DNA from: a bacterium
GTDB taxonomy: Bacteria > Actinomycetota > Acidimicrobiia > Acidimicrobiales > Bin134
NCBI GenBank assembly: GCA_026709025.1
Contig: JAPOTT010000026.1
Location: forward strand, 7,419-67,002
Reading direction: 5' to 3'
DNA: 59,584 bases
The notes under the pieces were generated by a model that saw nothing but the letters and a program-made list of their open reading frames with translations, was not told the origin of the DNA and did no database searches. Each line of letters starts with the position of its first letter. Position 1 is the stretch's first letter. This document shows, piece after piece, positions 1 through 7,815 of this stretch. The position numbers were made by a program, and so were the translations under genes.

Positions 1-106
1 GGGGTTGGTGGGGTTGTGGGGGTGTTTTTGCGGGTGTTGGGGGGGGTGGTGGGGGGGGCGGGGGGGGGGGGGGGGGGAGTTGGGGGGGGGGGGGGGGGGG
101 GGGAGT
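1..106. repeat. G-homopolymer / low-complexity contig end
   Basis: The first ~106 bases are almost only G with a few T, including G runs of more than 15. They translate to glycine and tryptophan without protein character, and recognisable protein sequence starts right after them. This looks like a sequencing or assembly artefact at a contig end rather than biology. Confidence 0.8.
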
Positions 107-1291
107 GTCGTTGTTTCTGCTGACCCGCCTTATTACGACAATATTTCGTATGCGGATTTGTCGGATTTTTTCTATGTTTGGTTGCGGAGGAACTTGTCAG
201 ATGTGTGGCCTGATGAGTGTTCCACGTTGTTGACGCCCAAGGCGCAGGAGTTGATTGCGAATCGGTATCGGGCGGGGTCGAGGGAGTTGGCGGAGGAGCA
301 TTTCGAGTCGGGGATGGCGGGGTTCATGGCCCAGGTGGCCGAGCATGCGAATCCCGAGGTTCCCGCCACCATCTACTACGCCTACAAGGCGACCGAGACC
401 CGGGACGGGGAGGTGCGCTCTACCGGGTGGGACACGTTTTTGCAGGCGGTGGTTGATGCCGGTTTGCAGGTGAACGCCACCTGGCCGATGAGAACCGAAT
501 TGGGCAACCGGTTGGTGGCTTCTGGGAGCAATGCGTTGGCTTCTTCGATTGTGTTGGCGTGCCGTCCTCGTCCTTTGTCGGCGCGCCTGGCGACGCGGGG
601 CGAGTTCTTGGCTGCGTTGCGCGAGGAGTTGCCTGGGGCGGTGCGGGTTTTGCAGTCGGGGAATATCGCGCCGGTGGACATGGCGCAATCGGCGATCGGG
701 CCGGGGATCGGGGTGTTCTCGCGGTATGCGAGGGTGGTGGAGGCTGATGGTTCGTCGATGCCGGTGTCGGCGGCGCTGGCCATCATCAACGATGTGTTGG
801 GCGAGGTGCTCGACGGGGAGGAGGCGGAGTTGGACCGCGATACCCGGTTCGCGCTGGCCTGGTTCTTGGAACACGGCTACCGCTCGGGCCCATCTGGTGA
901 TGCCGACAGCGTGGCCCGGGCGAAGAACACGTCGCTTTCCGGTATCGAGGAGTCGGGCATCGGCGAGGCCCGAGCAGGCAAGTTCCGCCTCTATGAGCGC
1001 TCCGAGCTGGCCGAGGGCTGGCAGCCGAAAGCCGATCCCCGTCTCACTGTGTGGGAGGCGCTCCAGTATCTGATCGCCGCTTTGGACCGCTCCGAAACAG
1101 AAGCCGCTGAGCTGCTGCACACACTGGGCGGCTACGGCGACCGGGCCCGCCAGCTCGCCTACCTCTGCTACCAGAAAGCCAACGAAAAAGGCTGGGTCGC
1201 AGAAGCCGCCGCCCACAACAACCTCATCACCACCTGGCCCAACCTCACCACCACACCCACCCAAAGCACCGCCCAGCAAACAATGCTGTAG
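107..1291 (+). CDS. DUF1156-type adenine DNA methylase, C-terminal part (5' truncated)
   Basis: This is about 395 codons of the C-terminal part of a DUF1156-family DNA methyltransferase. The catalytic motif DPPYYDNISYADLSDFFYVW lies at the very start (from about base 121); DPPY is the motif IV of amino-methyltransferases that acts on the flipped adenine or cytosine. The SAM-binding N-terminal half (usually several hundred residues) would lie to the left and is replaced by the G run. The protein ends at a Thr/Pro-rich tail. Family knowledge: DUF1156 methylases occur in class 1 DISARM and in candidate anti-phage loci together with DUF499 ATPases and helicases. A DUF499 gene does lie 1.7 kb downstream on the same strand, which supports a defence role, although decayed genes separate the two. 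Its end overlaps the tail of the convergent minus-strand frame by about 47 bases. The family call is solid; the function is inferred. Confidence 0.8.
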   Translation, partial: VVVSADPPYYDNISYADLSDFFYVWLRRNLSDVWPDECSTLLTPKAQELIANRYRAGSRELAEEHFESGMAGFMAQVAEHANPEVPATIYYAYKATETRDGEVRSTGWDTFLQAVVDAGLQVNATWPMRTELGNRLVASGSNALASSIVLACRPRPLSARLATRGEFLAALREELPGAVRVLQSGNIAPVDMAQSAIGPGIGVFSRYARVVEADGSSMPVSAALAIINDVLGEVLDGEEAELDRDTRFALAWFLEHGYRSGPSGDADSVARAKNTSLSGIEESGIGEARAGKFRLYERSELAEGWQPKADPRLTVWEALQYLIAALDRSETEAAELLHTLGGYGDRARQLAYLCYQKANEKGWVAEAAAHNNLITTWPNLTTTPTQSTAQQTML

Positions 1292-2475
1292 CCGGAGCCA
1301 CAGCGGGGTGGGCTCTGCCTGCTTCCGGCCCGCGGCACCGTGGCGGCGCCTCCAAACCATTGGGGTAAGGCCGTATGCCGATGGCACCGCCTTCCAGCGT
1401 TTGACAGTGGGACAGGGTTCGCTTGGTGTGGGCGAGCAGGTGGGTCAAAAGCCGGGCGGTGTCCTCCTCGTCGGTCAGTTCACGGGGTCGGCTGGCCAAT
1501 CGATTGCTCCAGTACTGGCCCATCCACGCGTCCCACTGGGCGTCGGCTTCGCCGCTCGACAGGTGGGGGAGGGCATAGGAGATCTGTCTGATCCACTCGA
1601 CGCGGCTTTCTTCGGCTGCTGAGGTGGTGTAGCGGTCGAGCCAGCCCTGTTCCACGGGGTTGATCCCGTGGAACAAGGCCACCTCGGCCAAGCGCTGGTG
1701 GTAGTGCCTGCCGGTTTCGTCGCGCCGGTCTCCGAGATGCTGGGCCATGGCCAAGAACAGGTCAAGCAGGCGGTTCTCCAGCAGCTTGGGAGGTCCGATA
1801 CGACCCATAAGCAGGCCGTCCCAGCAGCGGATGGCCCGACTCAAGTCGATATCCGGATCAACCAGGGGAAGCACGGCGTCGAGGCACCACTGCTCGTCAA
1901 CAGCGAACAGGAAACTGAGCCTGCTGGCCAGCACCGCTTGCGCGTGGCGCGAGGCCTGGTCGCATCCGTTGGCCATTGCTTCCATCACGGCCTTGGTCGG
2001 CCCGGCCAATCCGGTCCAGCCCTCTCCGGCAACCTGGTACTCCCGATGCGCCAAGCGGAGCGCTACTTCAGCCAGATCGCCGGCCCAATGGTTGATCGCC
2101 CGATGCAGCGGCTCGTTTGATCCCTCAGCGGCGGCGTTGCGAACGGTGGCGAAGGATGTGGCGGTGGCGGTGGCAGCGGCGTATGCCGTAAGCCAGCGCC
2201 GAAGCGCTTTTCGGTCTCGAATGCCAGCCCCGGATTCGTCGAGGTCGTAGTCGGCTACCCGGTCGAGATAGCCGTCGAGCAAGTCGGTCCGCAGCATCGG
2301 GTCCAGGGGCCGGATGCCGGGGAAGCCCGAGCGTGCGATCTCTGCTGCGTAGTCGGCCAACGTCACGCTGCAAGCGCCGACGGGTCGCCCTCTACCAGTC
2401 TCGACGGGTCGGCGAACACGAGCTCGAGTTGCTGGTCGTCGTCGAAGCGATGCAGCGCACCCTCTGACCACACCG
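1245..2475 (-). pseudogene. decayed composite: DUF4143-type ATPase fragment joined to a DUF4020-like C-terminus
   Basis: The open minus-strand frame is not one normal gene. Its first part (about 2475-2150) resembles the middle of AAA ATPases with a DUF4143 region: LADYAAEIARSGFPGIRPLD, then LLDGYLDRV, then RRWLTAYAAATATATSF. The upstream segment ending EGDPSALA is in another frame and joins at about 2365, so a one-base frameshift is present. Walker motifs are missing. From about 2140 the sequence changes to helical, Trp-rich text (HAQAVLASRLSFLFAVDEQW, then WMGQYWSNRLA) that resembles the DUF4020-like C-terminal region of some SIR2-type proteins; this match is from memory and tentative. The last ~45 codons are Arg/Pro/Ala-rich and probably read-through into the convergent methylase end. 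I read it as fused debris, either true decay or a misjoined assembly. Confidence 0.5.
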
Positions 2476-2490
2476 GCTGGCAGCTACTGT

Positions 2491-2519
2491 TGACAAAAGG
2501 GGGAGGGGGGGGTACGCTG
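2491..2519 (+). promoter_or_regulatory. sigma70-type promoter of the small leader-peptide gene
   Basis: A perfect -35 box TTGACA (2491-2496) is followed after exactly 17 bases by TACGCT (2514-2519), which fits an actinobacterial TANNNT -10 box. The spacer is almost pure G. Transcription would start near 2526, leaving about 28 bases of leader with an AGAGGAGC ribosome-binding site before the ATG at 2554. Confidence 0.6.
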
Positions 2520-2553
2520 AAACTCTGTTGTCCATCCCCTAGAGGAGCATCCC

Positions 2554-2703
2554 ATGAACCCAACCGACGCACCGAACCCCGAACCCAGAGAGCTTGACCA
2601 AGAAGAATTGGATCAGGTGAACGCTGGAGCGACTTACACCTCGGCTGGCGGCCCCAGCGACTTCGATTCGTATGTGGACGCCATGCACAGGTGGCGCGGC
2701 TAG
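2554..2703 (+). CDS. small double-Gly-type leader peptide (49 aa), orphan candidate secreted peptide
   Basis: The gene encodes 49 residues. A charged, proline-containing N-terminus leads into RELDQEELDQVNAGA, which matches the leader pattern ELxxxELxxVxGG that C39-type ABC exporters recognise; here the cleavage site would be Gly25-Ala26. The remaining core of about 23 residues (TYTSAGGPSDF and on to HRWRG) has no cysteine. A strong promoter, a clear ribosome-binding site and a downstream hairpin make it a stand-alone transcription unit, so I regard it as real. It resembles the two peptides at 27394 and 27615 (TERELDESELDKIRGG), which sit beside an exporter 20 kb away, but no exporter lies next to this one. 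The DNA here is more GC-rich than the exporter region, so common origin is not certain. Its function is unknown; bacteriocin-like or signalling peptide are guesses. Confidence 0.6.
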   Translation: MNPTDAPNPEPRELDQEELDQVNAGATYTSAGGPSDFDSYVDAMHRWRG

Positions 2704-2721
2704 CCTTTAGAGTGCTAAGAA

Positions 2722-2766
2722 CTGCCCCTGTCCCGGTCGGTCCATTTCCAGTCGGAACAGGGGCAG
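2722..2766 (+). terminator. hairpin after the leader-peptide gene
   Basis: CTGCCCCTGTCCCG (2722-2735) pairs with CGGAACAGGGGCAG (2753-2766) over 14 positions with one weak pair and a 17-base loop, 19 bases after the stop codon. No T tract follows, so it may be an actinobacterial-style terminator or an RNA-stabilising structure. Confidence 0.5.
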
Positions 2767-2825
2767 CGCCGCGTCTAAACCCCGGAGGCGCTAAACCCGG
2801 TGCACACCACTAGAGTGCTGCGCTG

Positions 2826-2912
2826 ATGGATCTTGCGTTCACGCCTGCTGAGGAGGCGTTCCGGGAGGAAGCCCGCGCCTGGCTGGGCGAGAACGTGCCC
2901 AGCGTGTGCTGA
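2826..2912 (+). pseudogene. acyl-CoA dehydrogenase N-terminal stub
   Basis: Twenty-eight codons begin MDLAFTPAEEAFREEARAWL and stop after GENVPSVC. The first 20 residues are the classic start of acyl-CoA dehydrogenases (pattern MDLxFTPEExAFRxExRxWL). The normal protein is about 380-400 residues, so only the first helix remains. The break at about 2905 coincides with the change in base composition, which makes it a junction marker: either a deletion/recombination scar or a chimeric assembly join. The start codon and reading frame are intact. Confidence 0.6.
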
Positions 2913-2994
2913 GGAAATACGCCACAAGACTAGACCCACCTCTGCTCGGCTGCTTCTTTGGGTAACTGTCATAGGGTGGAAGTAAGGTACACGC

Positions 2995-5900
2995 ATGGTA
3001 ATAGCTAATACAGAGCGGATTGCTCGGGGGTTGGATTTGCTGCGCGATGGGCTGAGGCCCAAGTGTGAGGACACATGGCGGGGTTTTTACGGCGAGGATT
3101 GGCTCAACACGGTGAACGGACGGCTGCACACTGCCGAGCGCAATCCCTCCAGCAGCGATGCTGCTTTCTTGTTCAAGGCCATGAAGGTCACTTGGCAGGA
3201 AGTGTTTAGTCACGGGTTTTCACCAACAATCAGAGCGCTTGTGTTTGAGGTGGCCGATGCCCGAAATAGCTGGGCTCACCAGCAGGCAATATCTACAGAC
3301 GATGCGGTGCGTGCGCTGGACTCAATGGAGCGGTTGCTAGAAGCATTCGGTAACTTGCAAGAACGTCAACAAATCCGCAACCTGCGCCGCGATCTCATGC
3401 GTCAGATGGTGGAAGAAGAATCACGCGCTGAACGTCGCAAAACAGCGGCCAAGCCCACCGAGGGCCAACCCACTGCGGGGCTAACCCCGTGGCGTGAAAT
3501 CATCACTCCCCACACCGATGTAGCTCAGGGGAACTTTGAGCAGGCCGAGTTTGCCGCCGACCTGTTTGAGGTGCTGCGTGGCAACGCCGAACCAGAGTAT
3601 CAAGACCCAAAAGAGTTCTTCGCTCGCACCTTCATCACACAAGGCTTACAAGACATGCTGGTTGGGGCAGCACGTAGGTTGTCTGGGGGTGGGGGCGACC
3701 CGATAATCGAGTTGCAAACCAACTTCGGGGGCGGTAAAACCCACAGTCTGATTGCTCTGTACCACTTGGCATCTGGTGTACCCCCAGGGGATCTACCCGA
3801 GGTGGGCAATCTGCTAGCCAAAGAACAGCTTCATCTTCCAGCACAGATTTCTCGGGCTGTTCTGGCATGCCAGATGATCTCTGTTTCCAAACCAGAACAA
3901 GTTGAAGACGGCGTTGCCCTGCACACATTGTGGGGACAGATAGCCTACCAACTCGGAGGCAGAGACGGGTACGAACTTCTACGAGCCGACGATGAGGCGG
4001 GGACCAATCCAGGAGCTTCATTACGGACTTTATTTGAGCAGTGCGGGCCAGCGGTAATCCTCATTGATGAATGGGTGTCTTATGCCCGTCAGTTACGGGG
4101 AAACGAGGATAGAGGTGGTCGCTCAGCTGGCGGTGATTTTGACACCCAGTTCACCTTCGCCCAAACGCTCACCGAAACAGCCGCCGCTGTGCCAAACGTG
4201 GTGGTGCTGGTATCTATTCCTGCCTCCGACATCGAGGTGGGAGGCGAACGAGGACGCACGGCGCTAGAGAAGCTCAAGAACGTGGTTACCCGAAAGGCTG
4301 CTCAGTGGCAACCAGCATCACCCGATGAATCCTTTGAGATAGTTCGCCGCCGCCTATTCGACCCGGTGCCTGTTGAAAAACAAAAGGTACGCGACGGGGT
4401 TATCCGAGCGTTCAGCGAGATGTATCGCAACCAAGAAAAGGAGTTTCCATCGGGCATGGGCGAGGCCGACTATCGCAAACGAATAGAGATGTCGTACCCA
4501 ATTCACCCCGAGTTGTTCGACCGTCTGTTTGACGACTGGTCGACACTAGACAAGTTCCAGCGTACCCGCGGGGTGCTAAGGCTAATGGCTCTGGCAATCT
4601 CACAGCTTTGGCAGCGTGGCGACCAGTCGCTATTGATCATGCCTGGCAACCTGCCGATGGATTCTGGGGCGTTGGTGAGCGAGATGAAAAAGTACCTAGA
4701 AGAAGCGTGGGATCCGGTGATCAAGTCAGATGTAGACGGCCCAAATGCCCTGCCGCTTCGCATCGATAACCAAACCAAACACTTCGGGCAGCTGTCTGCC
4801 ACAAGACGAGCAGCCCGAACCGTATACATGAGCTCAGCACCCCGTCCCGACGGCAAGCGAGGAGTGGATCTAAAATCGGTGGTGCTGGGTTGTGCTCAGC
4901 CCGGGGAGGCTATCGGTCAATTTGCTGATGCACTGCGGCGACTCTCTGGGGAGGCCACCCACCTCTATGTGGATGGTGCCCAGTATTGGTACTCGCTGCG
5001 GCCCAACGTGTCTCGCATGGCTGCTGATAGGGCTGCTTCCAACTACACCGACCACCATGCCGACGATGAGGTGAAAGGCCGGTTAGCTAGCCAAAAAGAC
5101 AGAGGCAACTTTGCTGCGGTGCAAGTGTTTGCTGAAGGGCCGGGCGATGTGCCTGATGATGAGCACGGTGTACGTCTGGTAATGCTCCAACCCGATGCCA
5201 CACATTCAGCTAACGACGCGCACTCACCAGCCATAACTCTGGCTCAACAGATACTAGAACAGCGCCACGGAGGGCCTCGTTTGCACCGCAACCTGCTGGT
5301 GTTCCTAGCCGCTGCTGCTAATCGGCTAAGTGAACTACGATCCGCAACAAGGTTGTACTTGGCCTGGAAGTCAATCGTTGATGACCACGAAGCCCTAGAT
5401 CTAACTCCTCATCAAAAAAAGCAGGCCGAGAGTAAGCAAAAAGAGGTATCCGAGCAAGTAGACAGTCTCATCGCCGAGGCATTTACCCAAGTGCTCACGC
5501 CCTCACAACAAGCAGGTACCTCCGAGATTGAGTGGCATACAACCCGAGTATCAACCACCGGCGACATAGATATAGCAGCACGGGCATCCAAAAAATTAGC
5601 CACCGAGGAAAAGATCATCGCCAACTACAGCGGGGTGCGGGTTCGGATGGATATCGACCGCCGGGATATGTGGTCTGACCTCGGCGACATAACGGTAAGC
5701 AATCTTCGTGAGATCTACGCTCGCTACCCTCACATGCCTCGGCTTTCATCACCTGGTGTGCTTGATGCTGCGATTAGCATGGGCACTGCAAACACAGATT
5801 GGGCTCAAGAAACATTTGCCTACGCCGATGCACACGATGGATCAACTTGGGTGGGCATCCAAACAGGCCAACATGTAAATCCCTTGCCAAGTGGCCTTCT

Positions 5901-6270
5901 AGTTCACCCCGACCGACTTCCTGAACCTGCTAAACCAGAATCTGCCGCTGAGGGTAAAGACGCTGCAACAGGTTCTACACACACCTCCGAAACTCCTATA
6001 TCAGTTAACTCAGCTAACCACCCAGATAGCCCTGAGCCAGCCTCAACCGAGAGTTTAACTGCGTTTTATGCCCAGTTTAACTTAGATCCAGTGCGCTGTA
6101 TCAAAGAACTTGGTGAGATCGCAGAACACATCAATGCTCACCTCGGAACAAAAGTGGAACTCGTGCTAGAAGTTAGAGCCACCAACCCCGACGGATTCAA
6201 AGAATCTACCCAACGCACCGTCTCCGAAAATGCCACAAACCTGGGTGCCAAAGCCTCCGAATTTGAATAA
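2995..6270 (+). CDS. Swt1-type HEPN domain + DUF499 ATPase, candidate anti-phage protein
   Basis: This 1091-residue protein opens with an all-helical N-terminal domain (about residues 1-120) of the Swt1-like HEPN type. It carries the RNase signature R-x4-H as ARNSWAH (Arg90, His95). A charged linker follows, then a DUF499 P-loop ATPase with Walker A NFGGGKTHSL (about 243-252) and Walker B VILIDEWVSYARQ (about residues 350-365). The C-terminus has a helical region and a Pro/Ser/Thr-rich linker. The start ATG at 2995 puts the HEPN helix directly at the N-terminus; the ribosome-binding site (GGAAGTAAGG) is weak. Family knowledge: DUF499 proteins occur in candidate phage-defence loci with DUF1156 methylases, and a methylase remnant lies upstream. 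I infer an ATP-driven sensor or translocase coupled to an RNase effector. No helicase or nuclease partner gene is intact here, so it may be an orphan. Its composition matches the rest of the window. Confidence 0.75.
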   Translation: MVIANTERIARGLDLLRDGLRPKCEDTWRGFYGEDWLNTVNGRLHTAERNPSSSDAAFLFKAMKVTWQEVFSHGFSPTIRALVFEVADARNSWAHQQAISTDDAVRALDSMERLLEAFGNLQERQQIRNLRRDLMRQMVEEESRAERRKTAAKPTEGQPTAGLTPWREIITPHTDVAQGNFEQAEFAADLFEVLRGNAEPEYQDPKEFFARTFITQGLQDMLVGAARRLSGGGGDPIIELQTNFGGGKTHSLIALYHLASGVPPGDLPEVGNLLAKEQLHLPAQISRAVLACQMISVSKPEQVEDGVALHTLWGQIAYQLGGRDGYELLRADDEAGTNPGASLRTLFEQCGPAVILIDEWVSYARQLRGNEDRGGRSAGGDFDTQFTFAQTLTETAAAVPNVVVLVSIPASDIEVGGERGRTALEKLKNVVTRKAAQWQPASPDESFEIVRRRLFDPVPVEKQKVRDGVIRAFSEMYRNQEKEFPSGMGEADYRKRIEMSYPIHPELFDRLFDDWSTLDKFQRTRGVLRLMALAISQLWQRGDQSLLIMPGNLPMDSGALVSEMKKYLEEAWDPVIKSDVDGPNALPLRIDNQTKHFGQLSATRRAARTVYMSSAPRPDGKRGVDLKSVVLGCAQPGEAIGQFADALRRLSGEATHLYVDGAQYWYSLRPNVSRMAADRAASNYTDHHADDEVKGRLASQKDRGNFAAVQVFAEGPGDVPDDEHGVRLVMLQPDATHSANDAHSPAITLAQQILEQRHGGPRLHRNLLVFLAAAANRLSELRSATRLYLAWKSIVDDHEALDLTPHQKKQAESKQKEVSEQVDSLIAEAFTQVLTPSQQAGTSEIEWHTTRVSTTGDIDIAARASKKLATEEKIIANYSGVRVRMDIDRRDMWSDLGDITVSNLREIYARYPHMPRLSSPGVLDAAISMGTANTDWAQETFAYADAHDGSTWVGIQTGQHVNPLPSGLLVHPDRLPEPAKPESAAEGKDAATGSTHTSETPISVNSANHPDSPEPASTESLTAFYAQFNLDPVRCIKELGEIAEHINAHLGTKVELVLEVRATNPDGFKESTQRTVSENATNLGAKASEFE

Positions 6271-6351
6271 CCCCAACTTCCCCATCCCACAACATCCCCC
6301 AGACAGTAACACACAGAGCAACCAGACCGAACTGCCTGAGAGCATAATTTA

Positions 6352-6741
6352 GCCGTCAGCCGTCGTGCCGATTTCCCAACTGCAGATGAATACCTACGCT
6401 GGCTGAATCAAGAGCCCGATCCAGCGGCTGCTGAAACACGATTTTCAAACTGGTGTTGAGCGTTCTTTTGAGCAACGCAACGCAGACGCGTTAGTGCAAC
6501 TCATAACCAACCACACCCGACCAACCAAACCAAAGCCCAAAAACTCGCCCTCTACAAACGAGATAAACGCTGCACCTCATGTGGAATACGCGCCAGCAGC
6601 TGCGACGTACACCACATCACCCCATGGGAACACGGCGGCACAACCGACATAACCAACCTCACCCTCCTCTGCCCCACCTGCCACCGCCAAACCCACAAAC
6701 ACCCCCCCCCCTCACACACATCACACAATAACGATCCCTAG
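6352..6741 (+). pseudogene. decayed DUF222/HNH endonuclease gene
   Basis: The 560-base space before the inositol operon holds pieces of one gene in different frames. They are RRADFPTADEYLRWLNQEPD ending at a stop near 6460, then FEQRNADALVQL (the QRxADALVEL helix typical of actinobacterial DUF222 proteins), then an HNH zinc-binding domain with CTSCG, DVHHITPWEHGG, TNLTLLCPTCH and a stop at 6739-6741. The HNH catalytic histidines and the two CxxC pairs are still present, but stops and frame changes upstream show decay. DUF222-HNH proteins are multicopy, probably mobile genes in actinobacteria. A C run near 6705 is a possible source of frame error. Confidence 0.6.
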
Positions 6742-6798
6742 AAAAACGCTGGGACTGGCAGGGTTGCGGGCTCGGCCCCAGAGCACAACCATGTCTCT

Positions 6799-6827
6799 TG
6801 ACCTATTGGGGCTCATTTGCTAGCTTC
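6799..6827 (+). promoter_or_regulatory. promoter of the inositol operon
   Basis: TTGACC (6799-6804), a 17-base spacer and TAGCTT (6822-6827) form a good -35/-10 pair. Initiation near 6834 would leave the upstream in-frame ATG at 6830 untranscribed, which supports the iolE start at 6866. No regulator gene (IolR, GntR or LacI type) lies nearby, so the operator is unknown. Confidence 0.5.
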
Positions 6828-6865
6828 GATTGCATGGAGTCAGGGGGCCTTTAGATGATCGTGTC

Positions 6866-7780
6866 ATGCATATAGACCTCCTTGAACGAGTTGCTACCGC
6901 ACCCATTAGCTGGGGCATCTGCGAAATGCCGGGGTGGGGATATCAGCTTCCTGTTGAGACAGTGCTCAACGAAATGTCCGCCACTGGATTCACCCATACC
7001 GAGTTGGGCTCATTTGGCTACTTACCACCTGAACCTGCTGAGTTGCGGGCTGTTCTAGATCAACACAACCTCAGTTTGCTCGGTGGCTTCATCCCTTTGG
7101 TATTACACGACCCCACCCAAACCAAAAGCACCCTAAAAACTGCCGCCGCAGCTGCTAGTGCGATTGCTGGCGGAGGTGGTCGCTTTTTTATTACCTGCGC
7201 TGTAAGCCACCCCAACAACTGGCGCACACAACCCCTCACAGCCAGCCAATGGCCCATAGTAGCCAACACCCTCTCTCAGGTTGAACAAATTGCCAACGAT
7301 TACGGCCTAGCCCAAACATTCCACCCCCATTTTGGATCGCTAGTAGAAACCCAAACGGAAACTACACAAATGCTAAGCGCCAGCAACACCGGCCTAGTGC
7401 TAGACACAGCGCACCTCCTATTAGGAGGCAGCGATGTTGTAGACATGGTGAAGCGCTACTTGGATCGCATCACACTTGTACACATAAAAGACGTAAACCT
7501 GAGCATCGCCGCTCGGGTTTCGGCGGGAGAATTGTCGCTCATGCAGGGCATTCAACAAGGACTGTTCCCGCCATTAGGCCAGGGAGGTTTGCCGATCGCC
7601 GAGATCGTAAACCTACTGGAAACACCAAGACGCAACCTTTGGTACGTCTTGGAGCAGGATACAGCGATAGCGGAAGGAGATCCCACCGCAATAGCTCAGC
7701 TCAGGCTAGATGCCTGCCAAAGCATTGATTTCCTGCGAGGTTTGGAACCCGCTCTAGCGGGTGTCGGAGCCTCACAATAA
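6866..7780 (+). CDS. iolE: 2-keto-myo-inositol dehydratase (IolE-like TIM barrel)
   Basis: About 304 residues of the xylose-isomerase-like TIM-barrel family. The start RVATAPISWGICEMPGWG is characteristic of IolE, which dehydrates 2-keto-myo-inositol (scyllo-inosose) to a cyclohexanedione using a divalent metal. Metal ligands are expected at the conserved Glu/Asp/His positions along the barrel, for example LVLDTAHLLLGG, HIKDV and the C-terminal LEQD. I chose ATG 6866 (MHIDLLERVA) over 6830 because it abuts the conserved first strand and lies after the predicted transcription start. It is the first gene of the operon, 35 bases before the substrate-binding protein gene. Other sugar-phosphate isomerases share the fold, but the genes around it settle the role. 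Confidence 0.85.
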   Translation: MHIDLLERVATAPISWGICEMPGWGYQLPVETVLNEMSATGFTHTELGSFGYLPPEPAELRAVLDQHNLSLLGGFIPLVLHDPTQTKSTLKTAAAAASAIAGGGGRFFITCAVSHPNNWRTQPLTASQWPIVANTLSQVEQIANDYGLAQTFHPHFGSLVETQTETTQMLSASNTGLVLDTAHLLLGGSDVVDMVKRYLDRITLVHIKDVNLSIAARVSAGELSLMQGIQQGLFPPLGQGGLPIAEIVNLLETPRRNLWYVLEQDTAIAEGDPTAIAQLRLDACQSIDFLRGLEPALAGVGASQ

Positions 7781-7815
7781 CAACACCAAATTACCTAGAG
7801 AGGGGTAAATCAACA

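Noticed and set aside
197-1387. 396-codon open frame on the minus strand over the methylase
   Set aside because: It is Arg/His/Pro-rich shadow sequence opposite a gene with clear DPPY motif and normal protein character.
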